64,000 nt of DNA from Amyelois transitella (lineage: Eukaryota > Arthropoda > Insecta > Lepidoptera > Pyralidae), in NCBI RefSeq assembly GCF_032362555.1, contig NC_083512.1, positions 9,412,001-9,476,000 of the forward strand. The letters run 5' to 3'. Position 1 is the stretch's first letter. Every line of letters begins with the position of its first letter. This document shows, piece by piece, positions 21,253-31,560 of this stretch. The translations under genes and the position numbers were made by a program. The notes beneath the pieces were generated by a model. That model searched no databases and was not told the origin of the DNA. It saw only the letters and a list, made by a program, of their open reading frames with translations.

Positions 21253-21568
21253 AAACTATCCATATTACATACACTCAATGTTAAATTATTATTTTATTTT
21301 AAAACTCCGTTGAAGAGAAGTACAAAAACTTTCTAAACCTAGTCATTAAATTGAAGTTTGTTTAAGACCATCTTACTTAATAATACATTTTTAACAATTT
21401 TACTTCCTCTACTTACTTTTCATAATGTTCCTTCAACATTTTATTTTAAACACATATGTGATGCTGATGTGATTCTTACGCACTTTCACAGGTCACAGAT
21501 CTCTAAATTATTATTTTGATTTCAACTGCAACTATCTTTAAATTTCAATTGTATTATCAAACCATCCA

Positions 21569-21640
21569 GACAAACCTAGTCTTTGAGTCTTGTGACCATT
21601 GGCTATCTACCCCATAAGAAATAAATACGTGGATGATTGT
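21569..21640 (+). repeat. Decayed TATG-SINE 3' end
   Basis: CTTGTGACCATTGGCTATCTACC and CATAAGAAATAAATACGTGG align weakly with the SINE 3' end. Confidence 0.35.
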
Positions 21641-21797
21641 ATTCTGTATTCCAATTTTTTTCATTAAAAACTATATTAAATAGTATATGTTCAACAATGC
21701 AATTACTAATTGAAATATAAAGATTATTCGATCAAAGTACCTAGTGTAAAAAGAGAAATTCAATCCAAATTACGAAATGAATAGAAAAAAACAGAAA

Positions 21798-21900
21798 CAT
21801 GAAGAGAGTTATGTTAGAAATGTGCAGGGATAGTGACAAGTGGAAAGATGTGGTCTCTGCCTACCCCTCCAGGAAAGAGGCGTAATTTATGTATGTATGT
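21798..21900 (+). repeat. RTE-like LINE 3' end
   Basis: CATGAAGAGAGTTATG, AAGTGGAAAGATGTGGTCTC and CTACCCCTCCAGGAAAGAGG are followed by the (ATGT)n tail. About 12 bp of the GTGGATGAAGC region are deleted. Confidence 0.85.
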
Positions 21901-22188
21901 CAAAGTATATTATCACTATGCTTATTTTGTTTCGACTTTTGGAAACCGAATATCTTTTTTTTTAAATGAGTTTAATTCGCATTATTATAATATAATTACA
22001 CACTACAGATCTTTTGAAATATGTTACTCCGCGCTTGTTTTGTAATATTTGCTCCCAAATTACTTGCCGTCGGGGGAGTAATTATCTTGAACTGTTTCTA
22101 TTTCTATTCAAGCACTTACATTAGGTACTATAGATATAAATAAACATACGTCCTCACTCATGACGACAATTGAATATTGATATTCATA

Positions 22189-22306
22189 TATAATCACATC
22201 TTCATCCCCTGCGGAGTAGACAAAGCCAGCGGTCTTGAAAGACTGACTGGCCACGTTCAGCTGTTAGGCTTTATGATAGAATTATGATTCAAATAGTGAC
22301 AGGTTG
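22189..22306 (-). repeat. TATG-SINE, 3' half, head-to-head with the next copy
   Basis: TATAATCACATCTTCATCC, GCGGAGTAGACAAAGCC and GCCACGTTCAGCTGTTAGG are present in reverse orientation. Confidence 0.85.
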
Positions 22307-22320
22307 GTTTAAAAATACTT

Positions 22321-22572
22321 TGCCGTATGGTTACCGGCACCGATACAAAAAAGAAAAGGACCATCTCTTTCCCATGGAAGTCGTAAAAGGCGACTAAGGT
22401 TTATAAACTCGGGATTCTTTTTTAGACGACGGGCCCGAAACCTGTCCATATTTGAATCTCAATTTTATTATTAAGCCAAACAGCTGAACGTGGCCTATCA
22501 GTCTTGAAAATACTGTTGGCTCTGTCTACCCCGCAAGGGATATAGACGTCAGTATATGTTTGTACGTATGTA
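22321..22572 (+). repeat. TATG-SINE, full length, plus strand
   Basis: It starts TGCCGTATGGTTACCGGCACC and ends CAAGGGATATAGACGTC plus a TATG-like tail. Together with the preceding minus copy it makes a long inverted repeat with arms of about 115 bp. Confidence 0.9.
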
Positions 22573-23267
22573 AGGAAGCATATTGTCCCGGATACCTACG
22601 TTGGTTTACGATTGAATAAACAAACAAACATACATCCTGAGCAACAATAACTAAGATAGCTGTGTTGTTAGCGTGCTGACAGCCGCTTATCTTATATCAA
22701 CTAACGATAAATCGGAGGTATCACAAACAAGGCATTTCAAGGTTCATCTCTTCCTAAAGATTTCTATAGGCATGACAATATACAAATAGCGATTTAGAAA
22801 TTCATCTAGAAATAATAGCGGTCGATGAATTTAGATCACAATGTTTTTTAAACGTTTATATACCTATATATAGGCTGAGATAAGACAGGGATTTTCAATA
22901 ATCTCGCTTTGCATAAAGACCGGAGATTCAATAAAGACGAATGCAAAGTGTCAGAGTAACAATTGATGCGATTCATCACAGAGCGAGGCGTAGTTTTGTT
23001 AACTCGCACCCGCCAACCCAGTGCAGTCTGCAAATCCTCACTTAGCAAGACCAACCCGTGTAGGATTTAGAACAACGTAATTTCCTGCATTGCGTTATTT
23101 GCAGCACTAAACTCTGATCTATCTCAGATTGTTTTGATCTTAGTGATTTTGTTAAAATAATTCAGGGAGCGACTGTCAGCAAAGCAAACATCTTCAAGTT
23201 TTATGTCCGCCGCTCTTAAATGTTGAAACTTACGATTCAAACTCAGATATTTGCTTGCGTAAAGTCT
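22573..23267. other. No gene recognised
   Basis: A GC-richer patch at 22910..23060 has a 68-codon minus-strand open frame without family signature. Nothing else stands out. Confidence 0.4.
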
Positions 23268-23392
23268 TTTTGGTATTGTTTAGTAGAGATGTCATTACGT
23301 TATGTTACGGTTTCTGTTCTATAACCACTCAGGTAGTCTAAAATATAACAGAAACGACGTAGAAATCGTTAAGTCAAGAAAAGGGCCCTTTC
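23268..23392 (+). repeat. Left copy of a 125-bp direct duplication
   Basis: It is identical to 23681..23805 except for one base (GTTAAG versus GTTAAC). Confidence 0.92.
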
Positions 23393-23415
23393 AACGTATC
23401 GCAAAATTTTTATTA

Positions 23416-23680
23416 CACATACATACATACATACAATCACGTCTATATCCCTTGCGGGGTAGACAGAGCCTACAGTCTTGTAAAGACTGATAGGCCACGT
23501 TCAGCTATTTGGCTTTAAGATAGGATTGAGATTCAAATAGTGACAGGTTGCTAGCCCATCGCCTAAAAGAAGAATCCAAAGTTTATAAGCCTACCCCTTA
23601 GTCGGCTTTTACGACATCCATGGGAAAGAGATGGAGTGGTCCTATTCTTTTTTGTATTGGTGCCGGAAACCACACGGCAC
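23416..23680 (-). repeat. TATG-SINE, full length, between direct copies
   Basis: It runs from ACATACATACAT through GGTGCCGGAAACCACACGGCAC. The conserved 5' end abuts the right duplicate exactly. Between the TATG tail and the left duplicate lie 23 extra bases (23393..23415). Confidence 0.92.
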
Positions 23681-23805
23681 TTTTGGTATTGTTTAGTAGA
23701 GATGTCATTACGTTATGTTACGGTTTCTGTTCTATAACCACTCAGGTAGTCTAAAATATAACAGAAACGACGTAGAAATCGTTAACTCAAGAAAAGGGCC
23801 CTTTC
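23681..23805 (+). repeat. Right copy of the 125-bp direct duplication
   Basis: This is the partner of 23268..23392 and begins at the first base after the SINE. Confidence 0.92.
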
Positions 23806-25310
23806 CTTTAGTAGTTACAAAAGAAATATCAAACTAAATTATCATTATTTATCATAAATATCAGTTGTTATTTCTACATAACAGTTTTCCTTTTCGGAAT
23901 GCCTAGTGGGTATTACCATATTATTTTTACATGCGAGTAACTATAAAAGCTTTTAGCTCACAACTCTCAATCACTTATTTATAACTTTTCACGCGATTTT
24001 TCTCATTGTTTATTTTAGATAACCAAAGCCAATATTGTAACAATTGTCAGATTCATATTTGTGTGGAGTTGTTTGTATGTACGAGATTTTTACTGTTCTA
24101 TAATTATATATAAGTAGTAAAATGACATTGTTTTTATTTTACTCATATTTATTTAAACTTTATCGTACAAAATAAAAATGTGTAGCACAATTGGCGGACT
24201 TAATGCTAGAAGTTTATTTTTCCATTATCTACCAGTCAACCATTAGGTCTGACAGAGAAATTTATGTGGGGTCAAACTAAATGAATATATGTATAATACC
24301 TACACAATAAAATAAATATAATAAACATACATAAAAGCAACAAAAATAAACAATAAACATAAAAAAGGTATTACATATTCCTAATAGTGCTCACTAATTT
24401 TTTAATTTTTCGGCGTTAAATCTGGGGTTAATCTGGGATACTCTGTAGATGTGCCCGCGTGTGCTTATGATCGCGATCCATATCTTTTTAGGAAGTCAGG
24501 TTTTTACACAAACCGAGTCCCATCTGATAACTCTCCGCAACCTTCACAGGGAAACCTAATTCTATAAGAAAATTAGGCAGAATCTTTTGCTTTTTTTTTT
24601 AATATACTAAAACAATTTCAATTTAAACTAACAAAACTTGATCGAACTTCGGTAAATGTTATATTACTAGACACCTACATGTTCTTAGTTGCACAATCAG
24701 CTTTAAAATTTTGGGACTCTGTGTCAACAAGTCTAAGTGTGTGTTACAAATATAATGTCGTATCATCATAGTATACTTGTTTTCTTAATTTTATAATTAA
24801 GACAAGTAGTAACTTTCGATACCTTATAACTATTGGTTCTAACTATCACGTTAGGAATATAGATGATAAACGTATGTAAACTAGTTGCTAACTCAGATTT
24901 TGAAACTAGACGACGTCATGTTACGAGCATACATACAAACTAAAAGTATATCTTCCGCTAGGTGCGGTCGTGTATGAGTTTACTTTGTCGATCATAGAGT
25001 GAGCATAGTGTCTTAATAGAGCGCGTTACTTCGTTTTTCGTATTATGAGCGTTGCATAGATAAATTTGTATGAGAACCAGAGGCGAAGTTGTGTGTCATC
25101 TTAACATTTTTACACCTCTTTGCCAGTTGAATTTAAATTAGAGTGGGGCATCTCTGCACGTATAGTACAATAGCAGAAGTAAACTTTATCTTTTTACATG
25201 CCACGATTCTTGGGCACTTACTTCTTTTGCTTCATATATTTTTTTTTTATAAAATCATTCTTGAGCGAAAGTTTTTGTCTGTAATAATGCCATGGACCAT
25301 TGTCTACATT
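23806..25310. other. No gene recognised; Rep-A copy inside
   Basis: Rep-A landmarks (GGTTTTTACACAAACCGAGTCCC and CGCAACCTTCACAGGGAAACC) lie at about 24455..24560 on the plus strand. The rest is AT-rich without ORFs of note. Confidence 0.45.
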
Positions 25311-25501
25311 CAGTCAAAAAAGTATCGGGAATGGATTATTTATTTATGGTTCCAAATTCAAATTTTTGTTTTTTTTGTTGTTGTTAGATTGGCACAACTG
25401 TTTTCCATTTTGGCGCGGAGTTTGAGTTGCATCTGTTGTTTACATTAAATACAGTGCTATTTTTAGTTATATCATATCTAGTGTGTATTGCTAATTTCAT
25501 A

Positions 25502-26575
25502 ATGGATAAAAACATCGAACAAAGAGTTTGTCTTAAATTTTGCATTGCCAATGGAATATCGTGTTCGGAGTCACTGAAAATGTTACAGAAGGCTTACGGT
25601 GAATCGACTTTATCAAAAACTCGTGCTTTTGAGTGGTACAAAGCGTTCAAAAGCGGTCGAGATGTGATGGAAGATTTGCCTCGCTCTGGTAGGCCATCAA
25701 CGTCTGCAACTGAAGTTGACATCGCAAAAGTGAAGGAAATAGTGACTGAAAATCCTCATTCAACTTTGAGAGAGATAGCCACCGAACTTTCTGTATCTCA
25801 CGAGTCGATCCGTACCATTTTAACTAATAATTTGGGTATGAAACATGTTGCCGCTCGGCTAGTCCCAAAAGACCTGAATTTTTTTCAAAAACTCAATCGC
25901 ATGAGAGTCGCTGAGTACATGCTAGAACGAGTCAATTCCGACCCAACATTCATGAAACGCATTGTTACTGGTGACGAGACGTGGGTTTACGAGTTTGACA
26001 TGCAAACTAGTCAACAAGCTTCGGAGTGGCGCCTTCCAACTGAACCGAAACCGAAAAAACCACGCCAAAGTCGTTCAAAAGTCAAAGTCATGTTGACTGT
26101 TTTCTTTGACTATCGCGGTGTTGTGCACTCGGAATTCTTGCCGGAAGGTCAAACGGTAAATAAGGAATATTATTTGAGTGTTATGCGGCGTTTAAGAGAG
26201 CAAATCCGACGAAAAAGGCCAGATTTGTGGAAAGAAAATTCTTGGATTTTGCACCATGATAATGCACCTTCGCACAAGGCCATCATTGTGAACGAATTTT
26301 TAACCAAACACTCAACAAATACCATCGAGCAACCACCATATTCACCAGATATGGCTCCAGCCGACTTTTTTCTTTTTCCTAAACTCAAATTACCACTTCG
26401 TGGCACCCGTTTTCAATCGGTAGAAGACATAAAAGAGAATTCGCGGCGAGAACTGACCTCAATTCCGGAAACAGCGTTTAAAAAATGTTTTGATGATTGG
26501 ATTATTCGTTGGCGTAAGTGTATCGTTTCTAAAGGAGCATATTTTGAAGGTGATAAAATAAATTTGGATGAATAA
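25502..26575 (+). CDS. mariner transposase, intact
   Basis: This 357-residue transposase is the cut-and-paste enzyme that acts on the element's inverted repeats. The N-terminal helix-turn-helix region (residues about 1-110) contains EWYKAFKSGRDVMEDLPRSG and a second helical segment (STLREIATELSVSHESIRTI). A VPKDL variant of the mariner WVPHEL linker is at about 121-125. The D,D34D catalytic triad is complete: D158 (TGDETWVYEF), D253 (HHDNAPSH) and D288 (YSPDMAPADFF), with 34 residues between the last two. The open frame extends 25 codons upstream, but the chosen ATG gives the standard MDKNIEQR start and length. The frame has no stop or shift, so the copy may be recent. Its right inverted repeat is separated from the gene by an inserted SINE, which may impair mobility. 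Confidence 0.93.
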   Translation: MDKNIEQRVCLKFCIANGISCSESLKMLQKAYGESTLSKTRAFEWYKAFKSGRDVMEDLPRSGRPSTSATEVDIAKVKEIVTENPHSTLREIATELSVSHESIRTILTNNLGMKHVAARLVPKDLNFFQKLNRMRVAEYMLERVNSDPTFMKRIVTGDETWVYEFDMQTSQQASEWRLPTEPKPKKPRQSRSKVKVMLTVFFDYRGVVHSEFLPEGQTVNKEYYLSVMRRLREQIRRKRPDLWKENSWILHHDNAPSHKAIIVNEFLTKHSTNTIEQPPYSPDMAPADFFLFPKLKLPLRGTRFQSVEDIKENSRRELTSIPETAFKKCFDDWIIRWRKCIVSKGAYFEGDKINLDE

Positions 26576-26587
26576 CAAACAGTTTAG

Positions 26588-26810
26588 ACGGCCTCTGTGG
26601 CGCAGCGGTAGTGCGCTTGTCTGTGACATCGGGGGTCCCGGGTTCAAATCCCGGCCAGGGCATGATGAGAAACGAACTTTCTCCGATTGGCCTGGGTCTT
26701 GGATGTTTATCTATATAAGTATTTATAATAAAATATAGTATCGTTGAGTTAGTATCTCGTAACACAAGTCTCGAACTTACTTCGAGGCTAACTCAATCAG
26801 TGTAATTTGT

Positions 26811-26865
<55 letters not shown>
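26588..26865 (+). repeat. tRNA-SINE, full length, with 54-nt poly(A)
   Basis: The head is tRNA-like: A box TGGCGCAGCGG at 26598..26608 and B box GGTTCAAATCC at 26641..26651. The body is TGGCCTGGGTCTTGGATG and CGTTGAGTTAGTATCTCG. It ends in 54 uninterrupted A residues (26812..26865). It is not a functional tRNA gene, because the 3' half continues into the SINE body. The long pure A tail implies recent insertion. Confidence 0.92.
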
Positions 26866-26869
<4 letters not shown>

Positions 26870-27292
26870 GTGTATTATTGATCTTTTCCTGCTACTTTCT
26901 TGACAGAGTAGTATATTTAAAACACATAATTTTATAAATCAATTACAAATAATGCGCCACAAACTGTGTTAGATTGACTGTTTGAGAATTTTTTGTTTAT
27001 TGGAATTTTAACGTAATTTTTTTGTTGTTGCCTAATTATCGGCAAATATTATGGTCAATAAATTAAGTTTTGAGAAACGCGCTCTAAAGATGACCACTCT
27101 GTACTTTTGGTCGATGTTAAAATGACGCATAATAATGGCTAACACTATTCACTTATTATTTTCTATACATATAAAGTAGTATTATGTGCATAACGTTGGC
27201 ATTATACAAAAATTCAGAGCATTATATTCCAAAATATTAAAGTTTAGTTAAAAAGTTTTAGGCTTGTAAATTTCGGTTTTAGTGTTAAGGCG

Positions 27293-27313
27293 TATGTATG
27301 TATGTATGTATAA
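27293..27313 (+). repeat. (TATG)n run, probable retroposon tail
   Basis: GGCG is followed by five TATG units, as at the ends of the LINE and TATG-SINE, but no body is recognisable upstream. Confidence 0.4.
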
Positions 27314-27439
27314 ATATGTAACTTTTTTCTATTACTTATTATACGTAAATATTTTTTTAAATTCCAATTTCACTAAATGAAAATGGAAGCGCTATAAATT
27401 TCTATTGAAAAAATTTTACTCCACGAAATACTAGTCCTA

Positions 27440-27560
27440 AATACACATATCCATTATATGGTAGACAGAAGCTAGACGCAAAGACCACGTTTACCACGAC
27501 TTGTTGATGGGAGTCACAAGATATTAACATGTTGCTAGTCCGTCGACTAAAACAATAGGC
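27440..27560 (-). repeat. Decayed TATG-SINE
   Basis: CATATCCATTATATGGTAGACAG, AAGACCACGTTTACC and TGTTGCTAGTCCGTCG keep the order of the SINE landmarks. Confidence 0.45.
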
Positions 27561-27695
27561 TATTACACTCTTTTTTGAAAACTGTTTTAAATCAATCCTG
27601 AGACTGTGTTATACCTATGGAATTTTTATTAAAATTTTTTGAAGCCGAAAAGTGCTCTAAAAACGATTTATTATTTATGATTTTGTATTTTCGCG

Positions 27696-28128
27696 CGAAA
27701 ACGCCATCCGCCATGCTGTTTTGACTCCTGACGTCATACTTTTAGTAAACAATACTGCTCTACGTAAGACTAAAGTAAAAAGATTTTTCTAATAATGAAT
27801 TACAATACATATTGTTGGTGTCTTGTTCCTGAATGCAAGAATACAAGTATAAAAACACCAGAAAAATTGTGGATTCCACTGCCAAGTGATATTAAAATGA
27901 GAAACCATCAACGTATTAATCCTCGGTAGATTTATATTGTCTGCGTTCACAAAACCGTCTTCCATGATACTATTAAATTATTAAAGAGTAAAAACCCAAA
28001 AACGTGATAGAAATTTTAAAATTTCAAAATAAACAGAGCCTGACATCATCAATATGTTTTCGATTCGATATTTGTTTACTAAAAGTATGACGTCACGTCA
28101 GTACCCAACATGGCGGATAGCGTTTTCG
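27696..28128. mobile_element. Inverted-repeat element with THAP fragment
   Basis: Arms 27696..27751 and 28073..28128 are inverted repeats of 56 bp at about 80% identity. Both hold CGAAAACG, ATCCGCCATG and a palindromic TGACGTCA followed by TACTTTTAGTAAACA. The interior has a short THAP-like reading frame. P-type transposases carry an N-terminal THAP finger, so a non-autonomous P-like element is possible. No matching 8-bp target duplication was seen. Confidence 0.5.
27795..27929 (+). pseudogene. Truncated THAP-type zinc finger ORF
   Basis: The 44-codon frame begins MNYNTYCWCLVPECKNTSIK and continues PEKLWIPLPSDIKMRN. C-x4-C (C9, C14) and the following L-x-P-L-P block match the start of a THAP C2CH domain, where FHxFP normally stands. 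The frame stops at codon 45, before the conserved Trp, second Cys and His, so the finger cannot form. THAP fingers bind DNA and occur in P-element transposases and in host regulators. The position inside an inverted-repeat element favours a transposon relic. There is no promoter or other exon in view. The assignment rests on short motif similarity. Confidence 0.5.
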
Positions 28129-28434
28129 ACTTTTGAAGAACAGATTAAAAAAGAGGATTTTTTAAATTGAATTATAAAATCCATATTGCACTTTTATGAA
28201 TAATGATCGATGTTTTTCTTTTATTTTTTACAAAATCTATAAGATACGTGCATTTTTATATTTTTTTTTACATGGTGTAAAATAGCCTATTCCAAATTTA
28301 AAACGTCTTTCGCTTTTACAATCTGTGCGGGAAGCACTTCAGCTGTCACGCACAATTTTTTTCTCCACTACCGCAGATTATTATGGAACCATAGCTCTAG
28401 CATTAAAGGAAAGTGAGTCTCTATACACTAATAC

Positions 28435-28538
28435 TAAAATATTGTCAATAAGTTACATAGTTATGTAACTTATTGACAATATTTTACTGTAAAAAGAATT
28501 CTGTTTTAGTTAAAACAGAATTATTTTTACAGTAAAAT
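28435..28538. repeat. Two abutting near-perfect palindromes
   Basis: Palindrome 1 has perfect 25-bp arms at 28435..28459 and 28462..28486 around GT. Palindrome 2 has 28-bp arms at 28481..28508 and 28511..28538 around GT, with one mismatch. They share the six bases at 28481..28486, so three homologous arm ends meet. Confidence 0.9.
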
Positions 28539-28572
28539 AGAATAATAAACAACATAACTGGTAGACTGTTAG

Positions 28573-28661
28573 ATAATGCTATTAGCATTAAGTCCGCCTA
28601 TTGTATGTACTTTACAAATTGTAATTGTTAAAATAAAGCATAAATAAATAAATAAATAAAC
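28573..28661 (+). repeat. LINE 3' tail, CR1/L2-like type
   Basis: GCATTAAGTCCGCC, TTGTA, AAATAAAGCA and (TAAA)n resemble the 3' end of the LINE at 62.7 kb (GCGATAAGTCCGCCTTTGTA). Confidence 0.6.
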
Positions 28662-28994
28662 TGTATATATTATAGACACTTGAATAACTAAAACCGTTTT
28701 CCCTTACGTAATAATATCCAATCAACCTTAATAATATCAATCCCTTATAATAATATCTTGTCCCGTCAGCGCAATGTTCCATCCAATAACGTAGCTTTTA
28801 CGAACAAAGAAACAGATTGATTTGTCAATCTCAGCAATTATTCTCGATACAAATTTGTTTGACATTAGCAAAGTTGATAGACTTGTTACAAGATGGGGAG
28901 GTATTTTGAGGCAGATAGTAGAATAAATTTTCTATAGAATGAGAACGAAAAAGTAGTTAGAAAAATGCTTTATTCACTATTACATTACATTGAT

Positions 28995-29160
28995 GACCTA
29001 TGTAGTGCAGCAGTAGTACGCTTGTCTGTGACATCGGAGGTCCCGGGTTCGAATCTTAATCTGATTGATGTTTGATTTTTTTGATTGATTGAAAACTTTT
29101 TCTGATTCATTTCAAACTTTCTTCGACGCTGACTCAATCTTTGTTATTTGTCTCGTATAT
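28995..29160 (+). repeat. tRNA-SINE, diverged
   Basis: TAGTGCAGCAGTAGTACGCTTG and GGTCCCGGGTTCGAATC keep the A and B boxes. The body has an internal deletion, then TTCGACGCTGACTCAATC and TTGTCTCGTATA. Confidence 0.75.
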
Positions 29161-29627
29161 TTATATTTATTTATTTAGTAGTTGCTTTATAATTTGCAGA
29201 AAGAACAAAGGTGAATGTGCTATGTAAACGTATCGCGAAATTTCTTTTTAGTCTCTCCATTTCGTTTTTATTACTAGATACACAAATTCCTTTATTATTA
29301 ATATTATATTAATTTATTTATAATAATTTTATAATAAAACGAACGAAAATTTACACTAAAATAAAAGAGGTCTTGTCAGTTTTTCATTTTCATCAACAAA
29401 GTGTGAATCTCGAGGCGGGAAAGGTGACGAACACGCTGGTGCAAAAAGGAAAGTGCAGTGGATGAGTTTCTTTGTGAGACCTAACCGTTGGACCATAGTT
29501 TTGTTTTGGAATTTTGCCAGTAAAGGTGAACGCTGACTTGGTCGTGCCGCAGGTACGCTTTTGCTGCGGCGCGATGAGTGTGGCAAGTTGCATATACATA
29601 CATTCATAAAATATAATTCAGTACACC
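29161..29627. other. No gene recognised
   Basis: A GC-richer patch at 29390..29600 contains overlapping minus-strand open frames in two phases, with no recognisable domain. It could be a decayed coding fragment. Confidence 0.35.
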
Positions 29628-29780
29628 TTTGTTGCGTAGTGATAGTTTGCTAGCCTCTGAATCACAACGTCCTGAATGATGATTTTCGGGCACGGCATGA
29701 TGATAAGCGAACTTTTTCTGATTAACCTGGATCGCTCTTTCAACTAAGTATATTATAAAATACCTATAATGTCGTTAAGT
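29628..29780 (+). repeat. tRNA-SINE, strongly diverged
   Basis: TTGCGTAGTGATAGTTTGC, CGGGCACGGCATGATGATAAG, CGAACTTTTTCTGATT and CCTGGATC follow the SINE order. Confidence 0.55.
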
Positions 29781-29789
29781 AAATATTAC

Positions 29790-29830
29790 TGTTCTGTCTA
29801 CCTCGCAAGGGATATACACGTGACTATATG
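29790..29830 (+). repeat. TATG-SINE 3' end remnant
   Basis: TTCTGTCTACCTCGCAAGGG and ATATACACGTGACTATATG match the last 40 bp of the SINE. Confidence 0.65.
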
Positions 29831-30141
29831 TTAGTAAATAAATATTGAAACACAATAGAAAAAAGTCAATATGATAGTGGAATTTAAATAAATTATCTAC
29901 ATATTTATCATAAACAACTTAGGCAGTCCGCAGTAATCTCCACAAAGCGAAGAAAAAATTACAAATTTGCGAGATAAAATGCACAGTCATCGCAAAGCTT
30001 TATGTGTTGGGTTAAATGAGAACTGTCACGTCCTTATTCTGAAAATAGAGAAAGTTTTATAACCTATTTAACTTGATACTACCACCTTGCTAGTGGCACC
30101 TGGTCTGCACATAAGTTATTTTATTTTATTGGAATAATAAA

Positions 30142-30200
30142 AAAGGTTCGACTGGCAGAGAATGCCTGATGAATGAATGATATTAAGTCTACGTGTTGAA
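30142..30200 (+). repeat. CR1/L2-like LINE 3' end fragment
   Basis: GGTTCGACTGGCAGAGAATGC and ATATTAAGTCTACGTG match the GGTTGACTGGAAGAG / ATAAGTCCGCC segment of the LINE at 62.7 kb. Confidence 0.45.
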
Positions 30201-30954
30201 AATTTTACGTGCATAAAGTGTAAAAACAATTATAGGACTTATATTATTTTAATTTCTGTGGTTTCTTCCTATAGTATGTCACTTACCATCTTAGTAAAAA
30301 CGCCTTTCTTACTCTTACTTTAAACGCTAATAATTCATCACTATTCGGTCTATCCCTTTCAAACTTTTATTTTATACACACGCATATTACTTCTAAATCA
30401 GATAAAGATAAAGAAAAATTCCTTACTTTTTGATTACTTTTGGAGAAATAAGCTTTTGAACAAACCATCATTTATTTATTTTTCCTTGTGATGTTTGTTA
30501 GGAACAATGAAAACTACAATAAAAATACATATCTAAGTCTTTTATTTTTATCAACTCTATAAATTTCCCAATTGACTTGCTAAATTCCTTTCGCTTTAAA
30601 CTAAAAAATAACAGGAAAAAAATATAAAAAGGCGAATTAAAAATGCATACCAAAGAGGCTCTTTGTGAGGGTTAACCGCGACGTGGCACGGATTTTTCCT
30701 AGAAACAAAATACAAGTCTCTAATTAACTTTTGCGCCAAATTTTCACGTATGCGAATAAAAAATTTCTTTTTCTGAGACGCTATTTTAGAATTTGGCGTC
30801 TCACTCAGGATTGGCGAGATGAGTGATTGTCGTTCGACATCGAATGCCAAATTTTAAAATAGCGCCTCAGACTGCTTTTACTGCTGCTGATTTAATTATT
30901 CATCACAGCTCTCTCCCATAGGGGAAGCAGTAGGGTTAGTATACTACTATATTT

Positions 30955-31124
30955 CATACATACATACATAAAATCACGCCTCTTTCCCGGAGGGGTAGGC
31001 AGAGACTACCTCTTTCCACTTGCCACGATCTCTGCATACTTCCTTCGCTTCATCCACATTCATAACTCTCTTCATACAAACTCGGCGGTTTCGGGTACTT
31101 TTGACCTGACCCTTTACCAGGAGG
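30955..31124 (-). repeat. RTE-like LINE 3' end
   Basis: (CATA)n, AATCACGCCTCTTTCCCGG, AGGGGTAGGCAGAGACTACC and CATTCATAACTCTCTTCAT are nearly identical to the reverse complement of the LINE at 12.3-12.45 kb. Its 67-codon frame is a copy of the LINE C-terminus, not a gene. Confidence 0.92.
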
Positions 31125-31182
31125 TTATATACTATATTAGTTGTTCTTAATTGAAGGCACATGAAACTGTCTGGCACTTAAC

Positions 31183-31298
31183 TAGGCGATGGGCTAGCAA
31201 CCTGCCACTATTTGAATCTCAATTCCATCATTAAGCCATACAGCTGAACGTGGCCTTACAGACTTTTCAAGACGATGCAGATGTGACTATATTTATGT
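31183..31298 (+). repeat. TATG-SINE, 5'-truncated
   Basis: TAGGCGATGGGCTAGCAACC, TTTGAATCTCAATTCCATC and GCTGAACGTGGCC are followed by a decayed tail. It lies 59 bp from the LINE fragment, tail-out on each side. Confidence 0.8.
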
Positions 31299-31495
31299 GT
31301 GGAACTATCCATATTTCATACACTCAATGTAAAATGATTCTCGCTGGCAACTAAACAAAGTACTTAATTAAACTGAGCTGTAATTAATATTGAGTTATAT
31401 GTTTATTACTATGTCGAATAACTTGTCATCATGTCATGTATAAGTAGCTTGAAGTACAATGCTAACGTTACATTATTATCTTAGGTGGACTTTTA

Positions 31496-31560
31496 TTTAT
31501 TTATTTATTTATTAGGCAACACAACAGACACTAACTAATAAGATACAAGGTTTCTTAATA
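31496..31560 (-). repeat. (TTTA)n run with retroposon-tail character
   Basis: Four to five TTTA units are followed by TTAGGCAACACAACAGACAC. It is probably the A-rich tail of a minus-strand retroposon that was not identified. Confidence 0.35.

Larger units (their letters stand above)
25311..26906 (+). mobile_element. mariner DNA transposon, interrupted by a SINE
   Basis: Imperfect terminal inverted repeats (CAGTCAAAAAAGTATCGGG at 25311 and the reverse complement of CCTGCTACTTTCTTGACAG ending at 26906) match at about 20 of 26 positions. Without the inserted SINE the element is about 1.3 kb, the usual mariner size. The TA target site at the edges is not cleanly resolved. Confidence 0.75.

Noticed and set aside
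26588..26660. tRNA gene candidate with clear A and B boxes
   Set aside because: The sequence runs on into a conserved SINE body and poly(A), and the tRNA 3' half lacks a proper acceptor stem; it is a tRNA-derived SINE.
30974..31177. 67-codon minus-strand frame ending VCRDRGKWKEVVSAYPSGKEA-like text
   Set aside because: It is a copy of the LINE C-terminal end, not a gene.
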